In this document: positions 36,580 to 43,973 of the stretch, piece after piece
Layout of the letters: every line of letters starts with the position of its first letter
Numbering within the stretch: position 1 is the stretch's first letter
Assembly: GCA_009782775.1 (NCBI GenBank)
Contig: WRIL01000005.1
Span: 29,623 to 93,622 of the forward strand
DNA length: 64,000 nucleotides
Direction of reading: 5' to 3'
Source of the DNA: Desulfovibrionaceae bacterium
GTDB lineage: Bacteria; Desulfobacterota; Desulfovibrionia; Desulfovibrionales; Desulfovibrionaceae
Program-made: the position numbers and the translations under genes
The notes under the pieces: generated by a model
The model's input: the letters and a program-made list of their open reading frames with translations, nothing else
Told to the model about the DNA's origin: nothing
The model's database searches: none

Positions 36580-37431
36580 ATGGCGGTAGCGTTTTATCCA
36601 GGTTGCTCTCACCACGCGTTGGCGGAAGAATACGATCGTTCGGCGCGCACGATTTGTGCGCATCTGCAACTGGAACTGAAGGAAGTGGAAGACTGGAACT
36701 GTTGCGGCGCCACGGCGGCTCACAGTCTGAGTCCGGATCTTTCCTTGGCCCTGAACATGCGCAATCTGTCTCAGGTCAAAAAAATGGGGCTCGACGAAGT
36801 CATTACCCCCTGTTCCGGCTGCTTCAACCGTCTGAAAGTCGCCGCTCATGAAATCGAGCATCATCCCGCGGCGCTGCAAAATTTCGCCGCTATGGCGCAG
36901 TGCGAGCTGCCAAGCCAGGTGAACGTCCGTCACCTGTTGCAGTTTATTCTGGAGCAATACCCGTCGCAACAGATAGAAAGCCTGGTAAAAAAGCCGTTGC
37001 GCGGCTTGAAGCTGGCTGCCTACTACGGGTGTCTTCTGACTCGTCCTGCGGCGGTTGTTCAGTTTGACGATCCGGAACAGCCCGTGGCTCTGGATGGCCT
37101 GATGCGCAGTCTGGGCGCACAAACAGTCACCTGGTCGCATAAAGCTGAATGCTGTGGAGGAGGCTTCAGCGCTTCAGAACCAGGCATCGCCGGCGATCTG
37201 GGCGGCCAAATTCTTGCTTCCGCAAAAGACGCCGGCGCTGAAGCCATTGTGGCGGCCTGCCCCCTGTGCCAGATGAATCTTGATTCCCGGCAGGCGCTAG
37301 GTTGTGACCTGCCGATTGTTTATTTCACGCAACTCATGGGACTGGCTTTCGGTTATGGATGGAATGAAATGCGTTTCAGTAAACTCCTGACCAGTCCGAA
37401 ACCCTTGCTCAGCCGGCTCGGTTTACTGTAA
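36580..37431 (+). CDS. HdrB-like CCG-domain subunit 2
   Basis: 283 aa with two complete CCG domains. The first: FYPGCSHH...NCCGATAAH...PCSGC (residues about 5-88). The second: YYGCLLTRP...ECCGGGFS...ACPLC (about 148-230). The YPGC start is classical for HdrB/SdhE-type proteins. Together with the four upstream genes it gives the order hdrC1-hdrB1-hdrA-hdrC2-hdrB2, which is that of sHdr sulfur-oxidation complexes minus the small hypothetical gene. No lipoate-binding protein gene is seen here. Confidence 0.88.
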   Translation: MAVAFYPGCSHHALAEEYDRSARTICAHLQLELKEVEDWNCCGATAAHSLSPDLSLALNMRNLSQVKKMGLDEVITPCSGCFNRLKVAAHEIEHHPAALQNFAAMAQCELPSQVNVRHLLQFILEQYPSQQIESLVKKPLRGLKLAAYYGCLLTRPAAVVQFDDPEQPVALDGLMRSLGAQTVTWSHKAECCGGGFSASEPGIAGDLGGQILASAKDAGAEAIVAACPLCQMNLDSRQALGCDLPIVYFTQLMGLAFGYGWNEMRFSKLLTSPKPLLSRLGLL

Positions 37432-37466
37432 CGCGCTTAACCTAAGCTGACGACGGAGGTGGAAAC

Positions 37467-38450
37467 ATGCGCAACAAATTGTTGACGATGCAGGAGGCGG
37501 TAAAGAAGTATACCAGCGACGGTATGCTTTATGCCCATGGAGGAGCTTTGCCGGTTGGCACTGACTCCATTGCCTTCGGCCGGGAAATGCTCAAACAAGG
37601 CCGCAAGGATTTGAATGTGATTTCCAACTGCAACACGCAACAGACCAATCTCTTGGCCGCGGCTGGGCGCATCAAGAGAATGGAGACGGGTTTCGCCGGC
37701 CTTGAAGTTTACGGCTTCGCCAACGGCCTGAAACGGGCAGTGGAAAGCGGGAAGACGATTCTGGAAGACTATTCCAACGGCGCCATGCCTTTGCGTCTTT
37801 TGGCCGGTGCCCTTGGCATGCCTTTCATCCCGGCCAACTGCGGGTTTGGATCGGATCAGGAATATTGCTGCGCCGATCGCCCCGACGATTATCACAGCAC
37901 CACGAAAATCCGCAAAATAAAGGATCCGTATAAAGGCAAGGACGTGTGGCTATTCGAGGCCCTTTCGCCCGAATTTGCCTCCATCCACGTCACCATGGCG
38001 GACATTCACGGCAACGCCATCATGCTGGGCACGGAATGGAGCCGCTACGAGCTTTCCCGCGCCGCCAAAAAGGTGGTTCTGCAGGCCGACTTCATCGTAG
38101 ATACGGACTGTATGCGGCAATTCCCCAATCTGGTCAGAATCCCCGATGTGGTGGTGGACGGGGTGGTTTACTGGCCCTACGGCGCGTGGCCGGCCTGTTC
38201 CGTGGGCGTGTACGACTCGGATGAAAAGGCCATGAAGGATATGAACGCGGCCTTGAAGACGCAGGAAGGAACGGACGAGTATATCAAAAACTGGGTCAAT
38301 TCTTACACCACGGTGCAGGATTGGATTAATGTGTTGGGCAAGGAAAGAATCGACTTGATTACCAACACTGTCACGAAGTTCTTGATGGATCCCTACCGCA
38401 AATGGATCAAATCCGATGACGAAATCCTGCGGCTCTTGGAGAGGAGGTAA
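37467..38450 (+). CDS. CoA-transferase family I, A subunit (GctA-like), pair 1
   Basis: 327 aa, the size of glutaconate CoA-transferase subunit A. N-terminal AHGGALPVGTDSIAFGREML is the Rossmann-like CoA-binding loop. ILEDYSNGAMPLRLLAGALG (about residues 98-117) is the conserved inter-subunit active-site segment with Glu100. The protein should pair with the next gene, whose subunit supplies the catalytic Glu. The substrate acid is unknown. GAGGTGG lies upstream of the ATG, 35 bases after hdrB2. Confidence 0.85.
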   Translation: MRNKLLTMQEAVKKYTSDGMLYAHGGALPVGTDSIAFGREMLKQGRKDLNVISNCNTQQTNLLAAAGRIKRMETGFAGLEVYGFANGLKRAVESGKTILEDYSNGAMPLRLLAGALGMPFIPANCGFGSDQEYCCADRPDDYHSTTKIRKIKDPYKGKDVWLFEALSPEFASIHVTMADIHGNAIMLGTEWSRYELSRAAKKVVLQADFIVDTDCMRQFPNLVRIPDVVVDGVVYWPYGAWPACSVGVYDSDEKAMKDMNAALKTQEGTDEYIKNWVNSYTTVQDWINVLGKERIDLITNTVTKFLMDPYRKWIKSDDEILRLLERR

Positions 38451-38455
38451 ACGCG

Positions 38456-39250
38456 ATGGAATACAGCAGACAGGAAATGATGGCTATTGCCACAGGAAGA
38501 GAATTCAAAGACGGCGAACTGGCCATATTCGGAGTCGGCCTCAGTATGCTGGCGGGTTTCTGGGCGCAGAAAAATCATGCCCCCGATCTCGTTGCCTTTA
38601 CCGAAGGTGGCGTATTCGGGTCCACGCCTGTGGGCGGCTTGCCCTGGGGCATTGAATGCACCCGTATTTCGGCCAACGCCACCAGTTTTACCAGCGCCGT
38701 GGACGCCTTGGGCTGCCTGGTCGCCTCGGGCCGGGTGGACAACGCCGTCATCGGGGCGGCGCAGATCGACAAATTCGGCAATGTCAACACCACGGGCATT
38801 TGGGACGAAGGCACCCAACCCTGGAAAGTCGGACGCGCCACCATACCCAAGGTGCGTTTGAACGGCAGCGGCGGGGCGCAGGAAATCGCCTGCGGGGCCA
38901 AAAAGTTCATCCTCATGGTCAACCATGAAAAGAAACGCTTTGCGGACAAGGTGGATTACATTTCTTCCCCGGGTTATCTGGGCGGCGGCAACGAACGGGA
39001 AAAATTCGGCTTTGTGGGCGGCGGTCCGGCCGCGGTGGTGACCACTCTGGGCATTCTGCGCCCGGACCCGGTGACCAAGGAATTTTTCCTGGATGCCTAT
39101 TATCCTTTCTCCAGTGTTGAAGAAATCAAGGAAAACACCGGCTGGGATCTGAAAATCTCTCCCAATGTCAAGATGGTTCCGGAACCCACCGCTCAAGAAT
39201 TGGCAAATCTCAGGGAAATTGACGTGACCGGTTCCCTGCGCAAAGTCTGA
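38456..39250 (+). CDS. CoA-transferase family I, B subunit (GctB-like), pair 1
   Basis: 264 aa, matching GctB length. The catalytic glutamate that forms the gamma-glutamyl-CoA thioester in this family is present at Glu50 in APDLVAFTEGGVFG. Other conserved parts: AAQIDKFGNVNTT, RLNGSGGAQEIACGAKKF, MVNHEKKRFADKVDYISSPG and YYPFSSVEEIKENTGWDL. It should be an active transferase moving CoA between an acyl-CoA and a free acid. Confidence 0.88.
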   Translation: MEYSRQEMMAIATGREFKDGELAIFGVGLSMLAGFWAQKNHAPDLVAFTEGGVFGSTPVGGLPWGIECTRISANATSFTSAVDALGCLVASGRVDNAVIGAAQIDKFGNVNTTGIWDEGTQPWKVGRATIPKVRLNGSGGAQEIACGAKKFILMVNHEKKRFADKVDYISSPGYLGGGNEREKFGFVGGGPAAVVTTLGILRPDPVTKEFFLDAYYPFSSVEEIKENTGWDLKISPNVKMVPEPTAQELANLREIDVTGSLRKV

Positions 39251-39262
39251 GGAGGCGCAAAC

Positions 39263-40927
39263 ATGACCACTACCACATTAACGCTCATAGGCGTTGCAAT
39301 CTGGGTTTTCGGATATTTCGTCATCAGCGGATATCTGCAGAAGGTTTACTTCAAATATAAACCAGGCCGGAAGGTTCCGGCCGTGGAGCTGCGCGATGAC
39401 GTGGATTTTTATCCGGCCAATCCCCTCATGCTTTTCGGGGATCACTGGGCTTCCATCGCCGGCGGCGCGCCTCTGGCCGGCGGCGCTACTGGCGCCATGT
39501 GGGGCTATCTGCCCGCCTTCCTGTACATCACGGTAGGCAACGTCTTCTTGGGATCTCCCCATGACTACGCCACCATGCACATCTCCATGCGCCGCCGGGG
39601 CGACACCATCGGCGCCATGATTGCCGGCTTGGTCAGTAAAAGAGCCGGGAAAATGGGCGTCTTTCTCGGCTGGTGCAGCATCGCCGCCTTCTGCGCCACT
39701 TTTCTAACTGCTCTGGGCAAGCTTTTCGAGGCCACGCCCCAATTGACCCTGCCCACTCTGGCCTTTACCTTCTGTGGCGTGGTCATGGGCTTTATGATCT
39801 ACCGTTTCGGCTGGTCGGTGTTCGCGGCCACCGTCTTCGGGCTTGTCGTAGTATGCATATTCATCGTTCTGGGGCTGCACTACCCCATAAAACTGCCTTT
39901 CTATGCCTGGTTCGCCATTTTCACGGCCTACCCCGTCATCTCGGCCTCCATTCCGGCCTGGGTGCTCGTGGAGCCAAGGAACTGGCTTAACTTTTGCTTT
40001 ATGTGCGTGGGCGCAACGGTGCTGCTTATCGGCTGCGTCGCGGGCAACCTGCCCATCCAACTGCCCACGGTCATTGTCCAAGGCATGAACGGTCCTCTCT
40101 GGCCCATGCTCTTCTTGACCATCTCCTGCGGGGCGCTCACCGGCATGCACGCATTCTGGACCACCGGCTATACCTCCAGACGCGTGCCGGATGAAAAATT
40201 CGTGCGCCGTATCGGCTACGGCCGCTTCGGTTTCGGCGGCGAGGTGCTGGAAGGTCTGACGGCTTTCGTGGCCTTGGCCTCGGCTGCGGTGCTGACTCTG
40301 GCGGTGTACACCGAGCATATCCGCAAGGGATGGATTTTCATCCTGCAAAACGGTTACGCCGAAATCGCCGGCAATGTCTTCACCTTTATCGCTCACGAGC
40401 ACTGGCTGGTCTGGGGCGGTCTTCTGGGCAGCATCTTCATGATCACCACCCTGGAATCCGGCGCCAGAAACATGCGCATCTTCTCGATGGAACTGTACAC
40501 CATGATGACCCAGAAGCCGATTGCCCCCAGCAATGCTCCGGCCAAATGGGGCGCCGCCAGCTTTTCTCTGCTCGCTACCGCCGCTCTCGCTCTCTCCGGC
40601 GCATGGTTCTACATCTGGGTTCTCTTTCCGGCCCTTTCCAGCTTGCTGGCGCTCATGTCCTTCATGACCGTCATCATCTGGCTGAAGCTGGTAAGCCGCC
40701 CTGTCGGCTACTGGTGGTTCGCCCTGCTCTTCACCACCTGTGTGGTGGCGGTGCCGGGAGCCGCATACTTGAGCTACACATATGTCGTCAAAGAAATGTA
40801 CCACCTGTGCTGGATTCCGGCCGTGGCCATCGTACTCGTGATTTTCTTCTTCGTCGATTTCTGGAAGCGCTATTCCACCATGACTAAGGAAGAAATCAAG
40901 GCCGCCACTGCTGCGGAAGATGCATAA
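39263..40927 (+). CDS. cstA: CstA-type transporter
   Basis: Polytopic membrane protein of 554 aa with about 14 segments, resembling carbon-starvation protein CstA. Typical stretches: DVDFYPANPLMLFGDHWASIAGGAPL, PLWPMLFLTISCGALTGMHAFWT and FIAHEHWLVWGGLLGSIFMITTLESGARN. CstA proteins import pyruvate and peptides. Within this operon it is the likely uptake route for the acid activated by the CoA-transferase; this is inference. It is followed closely by a small gene, as cstA often is. Confidence 0.85.
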   Translation: MTTTTLTLIGVAIWVFGYFVISGYLQKVYFKYKPGRKVPAVELRDDVDFYPANPLMLFGDHWASIAGGAPLAGGATGAMWGYLPAFLYITVGNVFLGSPHDYATMHISMRRRGDTIGAMIAGLVSKRAGKMGVFLGWCSIAAFCATFLTALGKLFEATPQLTLPTLAFTFCGVVMGFMIYRFGWSVFAATVFGLVVVCIFIVLGLHYPIKLPFYAWFAIFTAYPVISASIPAWVLVEPRNWLNFCFMCVGATVLLIGCVAGNLPIQLPTVIVQGMNGPLWPMLFLTISCGALTGMHAFWTTGYTSRRVPDEKFVRRIGYGRFGFGGEVLEGLTAFVALASAAVLTLAVYTEHIRKGWIFILQNGYAEIAGNVFTFIAHEHWLVWGGLLGSIFMITTLESGARNMRIFSMELYTMMTQKPIAPSNAPAKWGAASFSLLATAALALSGAWFYIWVLFPALSSLLALMSFMTVIIWLKLVSRPVGYWWFALLFTTCVVAVPGAAYLSYTYVVKEMYHLCWIPAVAIVLVIFFFVDFWKRYSTMTKEEIKAATAAEDA

Positions 40928-40947
40928 CGGAGGGGAGGATTGTTTCA

Positions 40948-41226
40948 ATGGAAAGCATATCGCTTACACAGGTGCAGGTTCTTTATCTGGAAGCCCTGCA
41001 AGACGGCCCCAAAGATACCGGCACCCTTATGAAAATAGTGCGCGATCGGTTGTCTGCGCTCAAAAGCGGCACCACTCCCGTGGGGGCGACGGCGCGGGCG
41101 CAAGGCGTGCTTGAGGAGTTGGAGAACTTTGAGTACATCGTCAAGACCAAATCAAGTCTGTTCGGAGGGAAGACATTCGGACTGACGGACAAAGGCAAAG
41201 AGGCCATAGCGGTGGAAAAAAAGTGA
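40948..41226 (+). CDS. small winged-helix-like protein
   Basis: 92 aa, not recognised as a named family. The sequence SLTQVQVLYLEALQDGPKDTGTLMKIVRD...EELENFEYIVKTKSSLFGGKTFGLTDKGKEAI has the layout of a helix-turn-helix with a beta wing, similar in outline to small PadR/MarR-like regulators. It lacks cysteines. It sits between cstA and the M50 protease with a plain GGAGGGGAGG upstream. It could be a local regulator or a transporter-associated subunit. Confidence 0.6.
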   Translation: MESISLTQVQVLYLEALQDGPKDTGTLMKIVRDRLSALKSGTTPVGATARAQGVLEELENFEYIVKTKSSLFGGKTFGLTDKGKEAIAVEKK

Positions 41227-41233
41227 ACTCCCT

Positions 41234-42184
41234 ATGAACCGGAACGATTCCCTGAATGTCATCCACCGGCAGCTTTGCGCCCTGGAAGATACACTCCGGA
41301 GCCTGCATGCCGTACAGGAAAGAGGCGGCCGGCTGGGTGTTTCGCTTGCCGAGGCGCGGGCGGAACTGAACTGGCTGGCGAACAGCCTCAGGTCGGATGG
41401 GATTCAGTTCAGGGAAGATCCCGTGTTTCATCAGGAAGCGACCTTGAAACTCAATGCGCTGTCGGCCAGCTTCGAGACAATCGCAGGCAAGATCCGGCCG
41501 GAAGGCTTTACCCTGGCGAGCGAGCGCGCTCTCCCGGAGCTTTTCGGCCGCCTTGCCATGCGCCATCCCAGCTTCTGGAAGTTGTACGAGAGCGTGACCA
41601 CCGTTTTCGGGATAGCCTGCATGATCACCGTCCCAGTGTTGATCAGCTGCTTTTGTGCGGGGATTTTGTCTTTTGCGTCTTTCGGCGTGGGAGGCATTTC
41701 CGGCGCCAACGGCATTGTCTTCCTGCTGGGCGTGTTCATGGGGCTGGGTCTTCACGAGTTCTCCCACGGCATGGTGTTGGCGAACAACGGAATACGCATC
41801 AGCAGGGTGGGATTGGTGGCCGGGGCCATAGCCGGCGGCTTTGTGGAAGCGGAAGAAGACGACTTTGCCCGGGCCGCTCCGGAAGTGCTTTTGCGCTTCA
41901 ACGCGACGGGCATAGGTTGCAACAGCGCTACAGCCCTGATTATAGGGGCTGCGGGAATGCTTTGCTCCTCGGGTCTTCTGCTTATCCTGGCCTTGGGCAA
42001 CCTGTTCTTTGGCGCCATCAATTCCCTGCCCGTCAGCCCTCTGGACGGAGGATGGGTGTATGAAGACCTGGTGAAGCGACATCTGCGCAGCGATACTGCA
42101 AAAACCGTTTTCCTTTCAGGAAGATTTGTCCTGTTTGCGCTTTGGCTCATCCTGTTCACCTGCTCGGTTTTCCAACAGCCTTGA
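41234..42184 (+). CDS. M50-family intramembrane metalloprotease
   Basis: 316 aa with an N-terminal soluble helical domain of about 110 residues and then about six membrane segments. The zinc motif HExxH is GLGLHEFSHGMVL, and the second ligand motif is INSLPVSPLDGGWVYE (N-x-P-x-x-P-x-D-G). These identify a site-2-protease-type enzyme. The N-terminal domain has no homology I recognise. M50 enzymes cleave membrane anti-sigma factors or signal peptides. Its place between two CoA-transferase pairs is unusual. Confidence 0.8.
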   Translation: MNRNDSLNVIHRQLCALEDTLRSLHAVQERGGRLGVSLAEARAELNWLANSLRSDGIQFREDPVFHQEATLKLNALSASFETIAGKIRPEGFTLASERALPELFGRLAMRHPSFWKLYESVTTVFGIACMITVPVLISCFCAGILSFASFGVGGISGANGIVFLLGVFMGLGLHEFSHGMVLANNGIRISRVGLVAGAIAGGFVEAEEDDFARAAPEVLLRFNATGIGCNSATALIIGAAGMLCSSGLLLILALGNLFFGAINSLPVSPLDGGWVYEDLVKRHLRSDTAKTVFLSGRFVLFALWLILFTCSVFQQP

Positions 42185-42208
42185 TTTTTATTACCAAAGG
42201 AGGTTTTT

Positions 42209-43036
42209 ATGCAAAAAAAAGTCATGAACCTGAAAGATGCCGCGGGTCTCATCAAAGACGGGCAATTTTTGGGCATAGGCGGTAATGGATTGCATCGCAA
42301 CCCTTCCGTTTTCTGCTTTGAGCTCGCCAGGCGCGGTCTGAAAGATCTGAAATTGGTCGCCGCCGCGCAAGGTCTCGCCTCGGACGCGATCTGCGCCGCT
42401 GACTCCGTCAAAGAAATCTATTTCGGCTTTTTCGGTTTTGAAAATGAATACGGTCTTGCGCCGGGCATGCGCAAAGGCTGCCAGGAAGGCAAGATCAAGC
42501 CTCTGGAAGGTCCGTGAACGGCCATCATTACGGCGCTGCGTGCCAGCGCCTCCGGTGTGCCTTACCAGACCATGGCCGGACTGTGGGGAAGCCAGCAGAT
42601 TACCCAAATCCCCGAACTGTTCCGTGTAGTGGAAGATCCCTTTTCCGGCGGAAAAGTTGTTGCCGTCAAGGCTCTGCGCCCCGACTATGCGATTTTGCAT
42701 GTGCAGGAAGCGGATGAATTCGGCAATGCCCGTATCAGCGGTCCGGATTATCAGGATATTCTGCTCACCCGCGCCTCGAATAAGACCATCCTCACGACTG
42801 AGAAGATCGTATCCACCGACAGCCTGAAAAAAGACCTCAAGTCCGTGACCATTCCGCATTTCCTTGTGGCCGCAGTGGTGGAACTGCCCGGCGGAGCAAA
42901 ACCCTGCACCTGCTTTGACCTGTACGACACGGTTGACCCTGCCGGGATGAAGGCATACCAAGCGGCCGTCAAAGGCGGCACTGTTCAGGAATATATGGCA
43001 AACGCCGTCGATAACGCCGTGAAGGGAGGGGCATAA
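42209..43036 (+). CDS. CoA-transferase-fold A subunit with in-frame UGA, candidate selenoprotein
   Basis: 275 aa if the UGA at 42515-42517 is read as selenocysteine (residue 103). The frame continues without a break to 43036 and both halves are clearly one family I CoA-transferase A subunit. Before the UGA: LGIGGNGLHRNPSVFCFELA. After it: ITALRASASGVPYQTMAGLW, aligning to the same segment of the pair 1 A subunit (LRLLAGALGMPF). The conserved Glu100 is kept, so Sec103 would sit three residues from it, at the active site. A 7-bp hairpin with a GU loop follows the UGA. If the UGA is a stop or a sequencing error from UGG/UGC, it is a nonsense allele instead. AGGAGG precedes the ATG. Confidence 0.7.
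42515..42550 (+). promoter_or_regulatory. UGA codon with bacterial SECIS-like hairpin
   Basis: After the UGA (42515-42517) and a 14-base spacer comes GGCGCTG (42532-42538), loop CGTGC (42539-42543) and CAGCGCC (42544-42550), a perfect 7-bp stem. The GU in the five-base loop lies 23-24 bases after the UGA. In E. coli fdhF the SelB-binding loop also carries a GU at about this distance. The stem is GC-only apart from one T-A pair. A chance hairpin in GC-rich DNA cannot be excluded. Confidence 0.6.
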
Positions 43037-43037
43037 T

Positions 43038-43766
43038 ATGGAATACGGACATTCTGAAATGATGTGCGTGGCTCTGGCCCGCGAGATTAAACCCGGCAAC
43101 ACCGCTTTTCACGGGCTGGCCTCCCCTGTTCCCATGACCTCCATCAAGCTGGCCAAGGAATTGGGTACGGAATTCAATTATATATGCATTACCGGGGCTG
43201 TGGAACCAGGTCTCGGCCAGCCGGCCACCGTGGCCTCGACGCTTTCGCGGAATCAATGGAACGGCGGCACGGCCTACTTCGGCCTGGATGAAATCTTCGA
43301 TCTTGCCGGGGCCGGCGGCGTGGATGTCGCCTTTTTGTCCCTCATCCAAATCAACCAGAAAGGCGAAATTAACATGTCCTATGTGGGCGGCTCTTGGGAT
43401 CAGCCCAAACTCCGCCTGCCCGGCGGCGCCGGCAGCGCCTTCCTGACGCCGGTCTGCAAACGGACCACCATCTGGAAAACCAAGCAAGACAATCGCACGC
43501 TGGTGGATAAAGTGGATTTTGTCACTGCCGCCGCTGATCCGACCAAGGAATTCACCCTGGTCACCAACCTCTGCATATTCCGCATGAAAGGCGGATTGCT
43601 GCACCTTGATTCCATATTCCCCTACTCTTCCTTCCAGGAAGTGCAGGAAAACACCGGTTGGACCATCGCCGAAAAGGACGCTCCCTTTGCGGCGCCTCCC
43701 ACCGAGAAAGAACTGGCCGCTCTGAACAAGGTTGACCCCAACAAGGTACGCCTTTTGGAATTCTGA
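43038..43766 (+). CDS. CoA-transferase-fold B subunit lacking the catalytic Glu, pair 2
   Basis: 242 aa. The start MEYGHSEMMCVALAREIKPG matches the pair 1 B subunit (MEYSRQEMMAIATGREFKDG), as do QINQKGEINMSYVGG, VDKVDFVTAAADPTKEFTLV and SIFPYSSFQEVQENTGWTI. At the catalytic position, where pair 1 has FTEGGVFG, this protein reads CITGAVEP: Thr or Gly depending on alignment, with no Glu there (the nearest is Glu56). Homologs lacking this Glu, such as the IpdAB hydrolase of steroid degradation, are not transferases. Function is therefore likely hydrolytic or lyase-like, with the Sec-containing partner. Confidence 0.8.
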   Translation: MEYGHSEMMCVALAREIKPGNTAFHGLASPVPMTSIKLAKELGTEFNYICITGAVEPGLGQPATVASTLSRNQWNGGTAYFGLDEIFDLAGAGGVDVAFLSLIQINQKGEINMSYVGGSWDQPKLRLPGGAGSAFLTPVCKRTTIWKTKQDNRTLVDKVDFVTAAADPTKEFTLVTNLCIFRMKGGLLHLDSIFPYSSFQEVQENTGWTIAEKDAPFAAPPTEKELAALNKVDPNKVRLLEF

Positions 43767-43781
43767 TTTATATACCCTTGC

Positions 43782-43841
43782 GCCCTGTCGCCCATTTGTC
43801 TGCATCCGGTTTGCCGGCGTGCAGACAAGTGGGCGCAGGGC
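43782..43841. terminator. large hairpin after the second CoA-transferase pair
   Basis: GCCCTG-T-CGCCCATTTGTCTGCA pairs with TGCAGACAAGTGGGCG-CAGGGC across a 15-base loop: about 22 bp with one bulged T and one G-T pair. No U-run follows, so it may be a transcript-stabilising or processing hairpin, or a recombination remnant, rather than a classical terminator. It separates the CoA-transferase genes from the CoA-disulfide reductase. Confidence 0.55.
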
Positions 43842-43921
43842 TTCTGCGATACCCACCACAGTCAGATGCGGTCTGCACCCCGCGGCCGCGATGCGGGCAT
43901 GCCGATTTCAAATCAAAAATG

Positions 43922-43936
43922 CGGCACGTTGGTTGA
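43922..43936 (+). promoter_or_regulatory. weak sigma-54-like promoter before the CoA-disulfide reductase
   Basis: CGGCACG-TTGG-TTGA resembles the -24/-12 consensus but has mismatches at the first base and in the essential -12 GC (TTGA). It overlaps an inverted repeat TTTCAAAT...ATTTGAAA (about 43908-43946). It is listed because the same kind of promoter is found before hdrC1. Confidence 0.25.
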
Positions 43937-43973
43937 TAATTTGAAATTACACTACCAGCAGGAGTGAGCGGCC

